Source of the DNA: an uncultured Clostridium sp.
GTDB taxonomy: Bacteria > Bacillota_A > Clostridia > Lachnospirales > Lachnospiraceae
Assembly: GCA_945836785.1 (NCBI GenBank)
Contig: CAMAMD010000059.1
Span: 1-8,006 of the forward strand
Length of the DNA: 8,006 nucleotides
Reading direction: 5' to 3'
Shown here piece by piece: positions 1-6,486 of the stretch. The position numbers and the translations under genes were made by a program. Within the stretch, counting starts at the first letter, position 1, and every line of letters starts with the position of its first letter. The notes beneath the pieces were generated by a model that worked only from the letters and a program-made list of their open reading frames with translations, was not told the DNA's origin and did no database searches.

Positions 1-27
1 AAAGAATTCTCTAGAATTTAATTTTCT

Positions 28-54
28 TCACAATATCTTATATTTGCTTTTCAT
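28..54 (-). other. Start-stop mini-ORF (8 codons) behind a good ribosome binding site
   Basis: On the minus strand, about 50 bases after the stop of the rhomboid-like gene, an ACAGGAG Shine-Dalgarno-like sequence stands nine bases before an ATG at 54. The frame reads M-K-S-K-Y-K-I-L and then stops at TGA (28-30). The other frames out to the window edge also meet stops. It could be a leader peptide for a gene beyond the left edge, the decayed start of a lost gene, or chance. The rest of 1-103 shows no gene and no clear terminator for the rhomboid-like gene. Confidence 0.2.
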
Positions 55-103
55 GCGTGTATTCTCCTGTCATATATTTCTCTTTATAACATCTGACATA
101 TTT

Positions 104-1048
104 TTATTTAATATGCTCATGTGAATATAAATGCTCATTGCAATATTCATAATTCCCTTTGCATTTGGAACAGAATCTGAACTCCAGATTCGGATCGTCC
201 TTCTCACTTCTTCCGCATATCGCACACTTATGTCTGGTTATGCCTACCGGAATCTGCTCGTCCTTTTTCGTCCTCTGCTGTCTTGCCTGTTCTCCCTGCT
301 TTACCTGACGTTGATACTCTCTTCGCCGTTTCATCTGTGCCGCCGTCGGTCTGTATCTCTTTCCGTAGCTGCGCATAATCAGATACAGCACAAAGAAATT
401 CAGAAGATACGCAACGATTGAAGTTCTTGTTATCACATTGGATGTATTCACAAACTCATATGCAAGGAATATCATGTCAATATACGCAATCCAGCTTGCC
501 TTAAACGGAAGCACAAAATACAACATCACAACCGACTCGGAATAAATCAGGGCAAATCCAAGAAACAGACTGTACTCCATAAAACGCATCATTTCTATGC
601 CGTGATTGCCCAAAGCAAACAGATAAAATGTACTTTCGTCTCCAATTTTAAAATAATAAAACAGGCTTACTGCCATACAGGCTATGGTATTGAAAAACCA
701 ACTGCCGAAAATATAAAGGTTGAACATGAATGTTCCGATTCCCCGTTCTATCGATACCGCAAAGCTATAATAAAAGAACAGCATGAGTAATGATAGAAAA
801 TCAAAACTGCCGGGCGGTGTCAAAATCCAGGTAAACAATCTCCAGTATTCATGTCCGACAATAATATCTGCAGGTGCAAAATAAAGCTTCATTGTGATTT
901 CCGGTGCGAATCCCGCAATCAGATAGCTGATACCAAAACAAAGAATCAGAAAAAACGGTAGATTCTTAATTGCATATTTGCCAAATTTACGTTCCATTTT
1001 TGCAATAAACTTCAAGCTCATCATCCTTACTTGTCTAAATTTTGCCAT
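104..1048 (-). CDS. Rhomboid/derlin-like membrane protein with C-terminal zinc-ligand cluster, probably not a protease
   Basis: Predicted polytopic membrane protein of 314 residues from the ATG at 1048; the frame opens at a TTG at 1060 and tandem ATGs lie at 1024/1021. No start has a convincing ribosome binding site, so the N-terminus is uncertain. Numbering from the TTG, hydrophobic segments occupy roughly 34-52, 86-103, 110-135, 143-151, 161-185, 190-205 and 213-229. The loop after the first segment carries EYWRLFTW (71-78), matching the tryptophan-arginine motif of rhomboid-fold proteins. I see no GxSG serine motif and no late catalytic histidine, so it resembles inactive rhomboids or derlins rather than a protease. 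A basic, Gln/Arg-rich linker (233-268) leads to a cytoplasmic tail with C279, C282, C297, C300, C307, H310, H314 and H316, enough ligands for two zinc ions and spaced somewhat like a B-box. Derlin-type relatives bind or shuttle membrane proteins; that role is an inference here. It follows the LysM gene on the same strand but has its own promoter. Confidence 0.8.
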   Translation of the reverse strand: MAKFRQVRMMSLKFIAKMERKFGKYAIKNLPFFLILCFGISYLIAGFAPEITMKLYFAPADIIVGHEYWRLFTWILTPPGSFDFLSLLMLFFYYSFAVSIERGIGTFMFNLYIFGSWFFNTIACMAVSLFYYFKIGDESTFYLFALGNHGIEMMRFMEYSLFLGFALIYSESVVMLYFVLPFKASWIAYIDMIFLAYEFVNTSNVITRTSIVAYLLNFFVLYLIMRSYGKRYRPTAAQMKRRREYQRQVKQGEQARQQRTKKDEQIPVGITRHKCAICGRSEKDDPNLEFRFCSKCKGNYEYCNEHLYSHEHIK

Positions 1049-1105
1049 GTACCAATGCAATTTTCATAAGAAAACGCATCGGCACACAGCAACCAAATCT
1101 ATTTA

Positions 1106-1134
1106 ATTATATCGTATTGCCCTACAAAACACAA
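1106..1134 (-). promoter_or_regulatory. Sigma-A-type promoter for the rhomboid-like gene
   Basis: On the minus strand TTGTGT (1134-1129) and a perfect TATAAT (1111-1106) are separated by exactly 17 bases. The expected transcription start near 1099 gives a leader of about 50 bases to the ATG at 1048. It lies in the gap after the LysM stop codon, so the rhomboid-like gene can be transcribed independently of LysM. The -35 box is only a partial match. Confidence 0.65.
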
Positions 1135-1178
1135 CCAAAATCTATCGGTGGAAATACGGGTCTCCGATATCACCGTTT

Positions 1179-1523
1179 CTATCGTCTTTCATTTTCCGGC
1201 GGTATACGGATAATTGTTCCCAAAGGAACTCTGATATCATATAATTCACGATTATATTTCATCAGGCTGTCAATATCGGTATTGAGTTCCCGGATGAGTG
1301 TTCCCAATGTCTCCCCCACTTTTGCAGTATAATATCTGCGTTCTTCTTCCTCATATACCTCCGTCGGAATGCATATCTCATCTCCGACCTGCAGATTATA
1401 CACATTTACATATGGGTTTTCTTTCAAAATATCAATCAGTCTGACACCATACATTTTGGACAGCTTATACAATGTATCCCCTGCCACAACACGATGTACG
1501 GTACCTTTACACTCATGTTCCAT
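1179..1523 (-). CDS. Small protein with two LysM domains and no signal peptide
   Basis: A 114-residue protein. LysM modules bind N-acetylglucosamine-containing glycans such as peptidoglycan. The first module spans about residues 8-53: it opens with HRVVAGDTLYKLSKMYGV and ends with LQVGDEICIP, the classic LysM beginning and end. The second, more divergent module spans about 63-108 (YYTAKVGETLGTLIREL to VPLGTIIRIP). An acidic linker (EEEER) joins them. The start at 1523 is chosen because AAGGGG lies six bases upstream; the frame also opens at an ATG at 1556, which has no ribosome binding site and would add 11 residues. No signal peptide or membrane segment is present, so it is predicted cytoplasmic, or in a sporeformer possibly deposited in spore layers like other unsecreted LysM proteins (inference). 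It is divergent from the activase gene. A weak hairpin lies just past the stop, without a real U-tract. Confidence 0.85.
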   Translation of the reverse strand: MEHECKGTVHRVVAGDTLYKLSKMYGVRLIDILKENPYVNVYNLQVGDEICIPTEVYEEEERRYYTAKVGETLGTLIRELNTDIDSLMKYNRELYDIRVPLGTIIRIPPENERR

Positions 1524-1593
1524 ATTTTTCCCCTTTTTGATTATTATATGCCGCATTATGAAAAATGTGGCATAAAGTTCACCCGATTAACTG

Positions 1594-1622
1594 TTGAAAT
1601 CCCAAGCTCTTTCCATTATAAT
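1594..1622 (+). promoter_or_regulatory. Strong sigma-A-type promoter for the activase/dehydratase gene
   Basis: TTGAAA (1594-1599), a 17-base spacer and TATAAT (1617-1622) give a near-consensus promoter. The predicted transcription start is near 1629, leaving about 56 bases before the ATG at 1685. This position argues against the upstream in-frame ATG at 1637, which would then be almost leaderless and has no ribosome binding site. Confidence 0.75.
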
Positions 1623-1643
1623 GACTATGTCAAATTATGCAAA
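1615..1643 (-). promoter_or_regulatory. Divergent promoter for the LysM gene sharing the same -10 box
   Basis: The sequence CATTATAATG (1614-1623) is a perfect palindrome, so TATAAT also reads on the minus strand at 1620-1615. A TTTGCA box (1643-1638), matching four of six -35 consensus bases, lies exactly 17 bases upstream of it on that strand. The predicted start near 1608 would give a leader of about 85 bases to the LysM ATG. A second TATAAT at 1548-1543 on the minus strand lies closer to the gene but lacks a recognisable -35 box. Confidence 0.5.
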
Positions 1644-1650
1644 TTAATAA

Positions 1651-1687
1651 GGAGGTATGGCATAAGGCCATATATAATACACATATG
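1651..1687 (+). promoter_or_regulatory. Ribosome binding site separated from the start codon by a small hairpin
   Basis: The strongest Shine-Dalgarno sequence, GGAGG at 1651-1655, is 29 bases from the ATG at 1685, far beyond normal spacing. The gap begins with a perfect hairpin: TATGGC (1656-1661), loop ATAAG, GCCATA (1667-1672). If folded, it would leave about 12 bases between the Shine-Dalgarno sequence and the start. An ATG inside the hairpin (1657) gives only Met-Ala-stop and sits one base from the GGAGG, too close to initiate well. The weaker AAGG at 1664-1667 is 17 bases away, also too far. Confidence 0.45.
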
Positions 1688-4600
1688 AAACGATTAGGAA
1701 TAGATATAGGATCAACCACAGTCAAGGTTGCCGTAATTGACGAAGAACACAAAATCCTTTTTTCCGAGTACAAACGGCACTTTGCAAATATTAAAGAAAC
1801 TCTGAAAGAGCTGGTTGAGCATGCAAAAGAGAAACTCGGCAACATAGACGTTGCCCCTACTATCACAGGTTCCGGCGGACTTGCCCTTGCCGAAGTGATA
1901 CATATTCCGTTTGAGCAGGAGGTTATCTGCGTATCTGAAGCATTGACTGACTATGCGCCTCAGACTGATGTTGCAATCGAGCTCGGCGGTGAAGATGCTA
2001 AAATCATATATTTTACAAATGGTGTCGAGCAGCGTATGAACGGTGTCTGTGCCGGAGGAACAGGTTCCTTTATCGACCAGATGGCAACTCTGCTCCAAAC
2101 CGATGCCTCAGGGTTAAATCAATATGCAAAAGATTATGATACCATATACCCGATTGCTGCCCGTTGCGGTGTATTTGCAAAAACGGATATCCAGCCACTG
2201 ATTAATGAAGGCGCAACAAAACCGAATCTGGCTGCATCTATCTTTCAGGCAGTTGTCAACCAGACCATAAGTGGATTAGCCTGCGGTAAACCAATCAAGG
2301 GAAATGTTGCTTTTCTGGGCGGACCCCTGCACTTCCTTGATCAGCTCCGTGCTGCTTTTATCCGGACACTGAATCTTACAGACGAGCATATAATCGCACC
2401 TGATCACTCCCATCTTTTTGCAGCGGTAGGTGCTGCTCTCCAGGCAAAGGAAGACATTACATATACACTGGAAACAATCAGTGGAAAACTGACCGATGAT
2501 TTAAAGATTGCTGTTGATGTTGATCGCTTACCTCCTCTTTTTGCATCTCAGGAGGAATACGATGCATTTATTAAAAAGCAGTCAAAATATAAAGTAAAAC
2601 GAAGTGACCTTGCCTCCTACCACGGAAATTGTTATCTCGGTATTGACGCAGGATCAACTACAACCAAGGTTGCCCTTGTAGCCGAGGACGGTTCCCTGCT
2701 TTATGACTTCTACAGCAGCAACAATGGTAGTCCGCTCAAAACAACTCTGAGAGCCATGAAAGACATATACGAGCATTTGCCGGAAGATGTTTCCATTGTA
2801 TCCGGATGTTCTACCGGTTACGGTGAAGCCTTAATTAAGTCAGCCCTCATGCTGGACCATGGTGAGGTTGAAACCATCGCACATTATACCGCAGCCGCAT
2901 TTTTCGACCCGGAGGTTGACTGCATCCTGGATATCGGCGGTCAGGATATGAAATGTATTAAAATTAAAAACGAAGTTGTAGACAATGTCATGTTGAATGA
3001 GGCATGTTCATCCGGCTGTGGTTCTTTTATCGAAACATTTGCAAAGTCCCTGAACTACGACATCAAAGATTTTGCAAAAATTGCACTGTTTGCCGAGAGT
3101 CCGATTGACCTAGGCTCAAGATGTACCGTGTTCATGAATTCCAAGGTGAAACAGGCACAAAAAGAGGGAGCATCCGTCGCAGATATTTCCGCCGGACTTG
3201 CATATTCTGTTATTAAAAACGCATTACTTAAGGTAATCAAGCTTACTGACCCAAAATCACTTGGCAAAAACATAGTTGTTCAAGGTGGTACTTTCTACAA
3301 TGATGCTGTCCTTCGAAGCTTTGAGCTCATATCAGGCCGTGAGGCAATCCGTCCGGATATCGCAGGTATCATGGGTGCCTTCGGTGCTGCCCTAATTGCA
3401 AGAGACCGTTATCAGGAAGGACAGGAAACACACATGCTCGGCAAGGATGAGCTTGAGGCCCTTACCTACGAGACACGCATGTCACGCTGCAAGGGCTGTA
3501 CCAACAACTGTCTGCTTACGATCAACAAATTTTCCGGTGGCAGACAATTCATCTCGGGAAATCGTTGTGAAAAAGGACTCGGATTAAAGAAAAATCAGCA
3601 TAACGTTCCGAATCTGTTTGAATACAAGTTTAATCGTCTGTTTAACTACGAACCCCTGCCTGAGGCAGAAGCAAAACGTGGTGTAATCGGTATACCGCGA
3701 GTACTGAACATGTACGAAAATTATCCATTCTGGTATACATTCCTGACAAAGCTCGGATACCGTGTACTGCTCTCTCCGAAGTCATCAAGAGACATATACA
3801 CGCTGGGTATCGAATCCATACCGAGTGAATCAGAATGCTATCCGGCCAAAATATCCCACGGACATGTTATGTGGCTGTTAAAACAGGGAATTAAAACCAT
3901 CTTCTATCCTTGTATTCCATATGAGCGGAACGAAACCCCGGATGCGAACAACCACTACAACTGTCCAATCGTAACCTCCTATGCGGAAAACATAAAAAAT
4001 AACATGGAGGAAGTTACCGCACCTGATATTACCTATATCCGTCCTTTCCTGGCACTGGACAATAAAGACGCCTTAAAGGATCGTCTGCTCCGGGAATTCA
4101 GCAAATACACAGACGTTACAGCTGAGGAAATTTCCATGGCAGTTGACGCTGCCTACGAAGAAGCAGATGCCGTCAAGGCAGACATAGAAAAGAAAGGTGA
4201 AGAGGTCATTCAGTATCTGAACGAAAATGATAAGCTCGGTATCGTTCTCGCAGGACGTCCATATCATCTTGATCCTGAAATTAATCACGGGCTCCCTGAG
4301 CTGATTAATTCCTTTGATATCGCTGTATTAACGGAGGATTCCGTATCGCATCTGGCGAATGTGGAGCGCCCGCTTATCGTATCGGACCAATGGATGTACC
4401 ACTCCCGTCTGTACAGAGCAGCAAACTATGTAAAGAGCAGCAGGAATCTGGAGCTGATACAGCTCAACTCTTTCGGTTGCGGCTTAGATGCGGTGACAAC
4501 CGACTGTGTAAACGATATCCTGACAAATTCAGGAAAGATATACACAGTACTCAAAATCGATGAGGTAAGCAATCTGGGGGCAGCGAGAATCCGAATCCGT

Positions 4601-5911
4601 TCCCTGATCAGTGCTGTAAATGTACGACGCAAGCATAATTTTACCCCATGTCCTGTTCCAAGTAATATCAATCGTGTAGAGTTTACTACCGACATGAAAG
4701 ATTATACGGTTCTGGTTCCACAAATGTCACCGATTCATTTCAGCATTTTGGAGCCTGCAATGCGCCATATGGGACTCAATTTTGTCATGTTGCCTGATGC
4801 AACAAAAGAGGTTATCGATACCGGATTAAAATATGTAAACAATGATGCATGCTATCCTTCCCTTATTGTTGTAGGACAGATGATGCATGCAATTAATTCC
4901 GGCAAATATGATTTAAACAAACTGGCACTTATTATGACACAGACCGGCGGTGGTTGCCGTGCAACAAACTATGTAGGCTTTATACGCCGTGCACTGGCGA
5001 AGGCCGGTTATCCGCAAATACCTGTTATCGCCTTGAGTGTGCAGGGATTTGAGCAAAACTCCGGTTTTAAGTTCAACCTTAAAACAGTCAAATGTGCCAT
5101 GCAGGCCCTTGCGTTAGGTGATCTGTTTATGCGTGTTGTATACCGGACAAGACCTTACGAAAAGGTTCCGGGTTCTGTAAATAAGCTCCACAAAAAATGG
5201 GAGCACGCCTGCATCCGTTGTATGGAAAACGGAGGACGCGGATTTACACACCTGGTCAACAGCATTGTAAAAGATTTTGACACTATCCCACTGCGCGAAG
5301 ATGTCAAAAAGCCGAGAGTCGGCATTGTCGGCGAAATACTGGTAAAATTCCTGCCTTCTGCCAATAATCATCTGGTAGAATTGCTTGAATCCGAAGGTGC
5401 CGAAGCTGTTATGCCTGATTTGCTTGACTTCTTCCAGTATTGTTTCTATAACAACAACTACAAATATGAATACCTTGGTAAATCAAAAAAGAGTGCCAGA
5501 AATTCGAACCTTGGTATCGCAGCACTGGAAGCAATCAGACTTCCGGTCACAAGAGCCCTTAAAAAGAGCAAACGTTTTGAGCCACCTGTACATATCTCAC
5601 ATCTGGCTGAATATGCAAAACCGATTGTATCTATCGGCAACCAGACCGGCGAAGGCTGGTTTTTAACCGGTGAAATGGTAGAGCTCATCAAGAGCGGTGC
5701 CGGCAACATTGTATGCTGTCAGCCATTTGCCTGTCTGCCAAACCACATTGTAGGTAAGGGTGTTATCAAATCATTGCGCAAGGCATATCCGGAGGCAAAT
5801 ATTGTCGCCATCGACTATGATCCGGGTGCGTCGGAGGTAAATCAGGTGAACCGAATCAAGCTTATGCTTGCCACAGCACGCAAAAATATGGAAAGCGATA
5901 CGCCACAGTAA
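1685..5911 (+). CDS. Giant 2-hydroxyacyl-CoA dehydratase activase-related protein (two ASKHA ATPase domains, DUF2229, D-component-like region)
   Basis: A 1408-residue fusion of the BadF/BadG/BcrA/BcrD (HgdC-like) activator family with dehydratase-like regions. Characterised activators are homodimers with one bridging [4Fe-4S] cluster that use ATP to fire a low-potential electron into a partner enzyme. Domain 1 (about 4-265) has GIDIGSTT (5-12), GGED (101-104) and cysteines C122 (CAGGTGSF) and C161 (ARCGVF). Domain 2 (about 318-580) has [13 protein letters not shown]441 (CSSGCGSF) and C480 (SRCTVF). A cysteine motif follows (C602, C605, C609, C628). Residues about 665-880 look like DUF2229, with conserved Cys and Pro ([15 protein letters not shown]). 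The remainder resembles the HgdB-type dehydratase component, including [13 protein letters not shown] near 857, NNDACYP (C1056), GGGCRATNY (C1091) and CCQPFAC (from C1344). The start at 1685 begins just before the first ATPase motif; an in-frame ATG at 1637 would add 16 residues unlike the family. No separate dehydratase subunits are adjacent and the true substrate is unknown. The gene is apparently monocistronic, flanked by a divergent promoter and an inverted-repeat element. Confidence 0.92.
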   Translation: MKRLGIDIGSTTVKVAVIDEEHKILFSEYKRHFANIKETLKELVEHAKEKLGNIDVAPTITGSGGLALAEVIHIPFEQEVICVSEALTDYAPQTDVAIELGGEDAKIIYFTNGVEQRMNGVCAGGTGSFIDQMATLLQTDASGLNQYAKDYDTIYPIAARCGVFAKTDIQPLINEGATKPNLAASIFQAVVNQTISGLACGKPIKGNVAFLGGPLHFLDQLRAAFIRTLNLTDEHIIAPDHSHLFAAVGAALQAKEDITYTLETISGKLTDDLKIAVDVDRLPPLFASQEEYDAFIKKQSKYKVKRSDLASYHGNCYLGIDAGSTTTKVALVAEDGSLLYDFYSSNNGSPLKTTLRAMKDIYEHLPEDVSIVSGCSTGYGEALIKSALMLDHGEVETIAHYTAAAFFDPEVDCILDIGGQDMKCIKIKNEVVDNVMLNEACSSGCGSFIETFAKSLNYDIKDFAKIALFAESPIDLGSRCTVFMNSKVKQAQKEGASVADISAGLAYSVIKNALLKVIKLTDPKSLGKNIVVQGGTFYNDAVLRSFELISGREAIRPDIAGIMGAFGAALIARDRYQEGQETHMLGKDELEALTYETRMSRCKGCTNNCLLTINKFSGGRQFISGNRCEKGLGLKKNQHNVPNLFEYKFNRLFNYEPLPEAEAKRGVIGIPRVLNMYENYPFWYTFLTKLGYRVLLSPKSSRDIYTLGIESIPSESECYPAKISHGHVMWLLKQGIKTIFYPCIPYERNETPDANNHYNCPIVTSYAENIKNNMEEVTAPDITYIRPFLALDNKDALKDRLLREFSKYTDVTAEEISMAVDAAYEEADAVKADIEKKGEEVIQYLNENDKLGIVLAGRPYHLDPEINHGLPELINSFDIAVLTEDSVSHLANVERPLIVSDQWMYHSRLYRAANYVKSSRNLELIQLNSFGCGLDAVTTDCVNDILTNSGKIYTVLKIDEVSNLGAARIRIRSLISAVNVRRKHNFTPCPVPSNINRVEFTTDMKDYTVLVPQMSPIHFSILEPAMRHMGLNFVMLPDATKEVIDTGLKYVNNDACYPSLIVVGQMMHAINSGKYDLNKLALIMTQTGGGCRATNYVGFIRRALAKAGYPQIPVIALSVQGFEQNSGFKFNLKTVKCAMQALALGDLFMRVVYRTRPYEKVPGSVNKLHKKWEHACIRCMENGGRGFTHLVNSIVKDFDTIPLREDVKKPRVGIVGEILVKFLPSANNHLVELLESEGAEAVMPDLLDFFQYCFYNNNYKYEYLGKSKKSARNSNLGIAALEAIRLPVTRALKKSKRFEPPVHISHLAEYAKPIVSIGNQTGEGWFLTGEMVELIKSGAGNIVCCQPFACLPNHIVGKGVIKSLRKAYPEANIVAIDYDPGASEVNQVNRIKLMLATARKNMESDTPQ

Positions 5912-5938
5912 TATTGATCGTAGCAAGACAAACAATAC

Positions 5939-6174
5939 GGGGCTGTCGCACGAAGGTCATATGGCATGTATATATGGATAATTCGGAAAACCCGCTCTCG
6001 CTCGGTTGCTCACGCAGCGGTGCTAAGCTCGACATAAAAGTCCTCAACTCTGTAATTTACACATTGTGTATTACAGGGTTGAGGACTTTCCTGCCTCGCT
6101 AAGAACCGGCGTTCGCAAACGTTTTTCCGAATTATCCATATATACATGCCATATGACCTTCGTGCGACAGCCCC
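5939..6174 (+). repeat. Inverted-repeat element A with perfect 52-base arms
   Basis: The left arm (5939-5990, starting GGGGCTGTCGCACGAAGG) and right arm (6123-6174) are exact reverse complements over 52 bases. Allowing a one-base gap, complementarity extends outward to about 5930 (AAACAATAC) and 6184 (ATATTTGTTT). Inside the arms are two largely unpaired core sequences, GCTCTCGCTCGGTTGCTC (5994-6011) on the left and CGTTCGCAAACG (6110-6121) on the right, then a short CGGT/ACCG pairing and a long apical hairpin. No target-site duplication, transposase or plausible protein is visible. The same cores recur in element B on the opposite strand. It could be a non-autonomous mobile element (MITE-like) or a structured RNA. 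As a transcript of the upstream gene, the stem followed by AUAUUUGUUUU could also help end transcription. Confidence 0.85.
6037..6089 (+). repeat. Apical 20-bp hairpin nested in element A
   Basis: AAAGTCCTCAACTCTGTAAT (6037-6056) pairs with 6070-6089 over 20 bases, with a single T-G wobble (6049 with 6077). The loop contains a further ACAC/GTGT pairing after a two-base TT bulge at 6057-6058. It forms the tip of element A and has no counterpart in element B. Its flanking T-runs are short, so it is a weak terminator candidate on either strand. Confidence 0.8.
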
Positions 6175-6218
6175 ATATTTGTTTTCCTTTCTGGCATATT
6201 ATTACTTTGTTACATTCA

Positions 6219-6410
6219 AAAACAGGAATATCCCACTTAGGCAATCAGACATGGATATATGTATAATGGAGGAAAACCGTTTGCGAACGTTGGTGCTTAA
6301 TGAGGTTTCCCACGAATTTAGCACCACTACGAGAGCAACCGAGCGAGAGCGGGTTTTCCGAATTATACATATATCTATGTCTGATTGCATAAATGGGGCA
6401 TTCCTGTTTT
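6219..6410 (-). repeat. Inverted-repeat element B, diverged relative of A in opposite orientation
   Basis: The left arm from 6219 (AAAACAGGAAT) is complementary to the right arm ending at 6410 (ATTCCTGTTTT) over about 49 bases. There are five differences, two of which would be G-U pairs in RNA. Read on the minus strand it carries the same cores as element A: bases 6366-6333 match 5978-6011 exactly over 34 bases, with a further 20 bases matching at 15 positions, and 6289-6278 match 6110-6121 exactly over 12. An internal GGTGCT (6292-6297)/AGCACC (6320-6325) pairing closes the top. The outer arms are unlike those of A. The 44 bases between A and B (6175-6218) are AT-rich and show nothing recognisable. 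Confidence 0.8.
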
Positions 6411-6415
6411 GTATG

Positions 6416-6459
6416 CAAAAAAATATCGGACGAGTAAAATTTGAATTTTTACCCGCCCG
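6416..6459 (-). terminator. Intrinsic terminator of the htrA gene
   Basis: On the minus strand, about 27 bases past the htrA stop, CGGGCGGGTAAAA (6459-6447) pairs with TTTTACTCGTCCG (6439-6427). This is a 13-bp stem with two G-U pairs and a seven-base loop, followed by ATATTTTTTTG. The T-run lies on the minus-strand side, so it serves htrA. It sits directly before element B, which efficient termination would leave untranscribed from htrA. Confidence 0.88.
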
Positions 6460-6486
6460 GTATAAATATTTTCATTCATTTGTATA

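Noticed and set aside
1143..1175. Hairpin after the LysM stop as an intrinsic terminator
   Set aside because: Two alternative stems of only five to six pairs with large loops, and downstream sequence ATTTTGG rather than a U-tract.
1673..1678. Second TATAAT just before the activase start codon
   Set aside because: No -35 box at a suitable distance, and a transcript starting there would lose the ribosome binding site.
1637..1684. Upstream in-frame ATG (1637) as the start of the activase gene
   Set aside because: It would be about eight bases from the predicted transcription start and has no ribosome binding site. The 16 extra residues are unlike the family, whose ATPase motif starts right after the ATG at 1685.
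4073..4288. Minus-strand and other-frame open frames inside the activase and htrA genes
   Set aside because: They are fully contained in strong coding genes with family motifs and have no supporting signals of their own.
5939..6410. A and B as arms of an insertion sequence or CRISPR-like array
   Set aside because: There is no transposase between or beside them, no regularly spaced direct repeats, and I could not find a convincing target-site duplication at either element.
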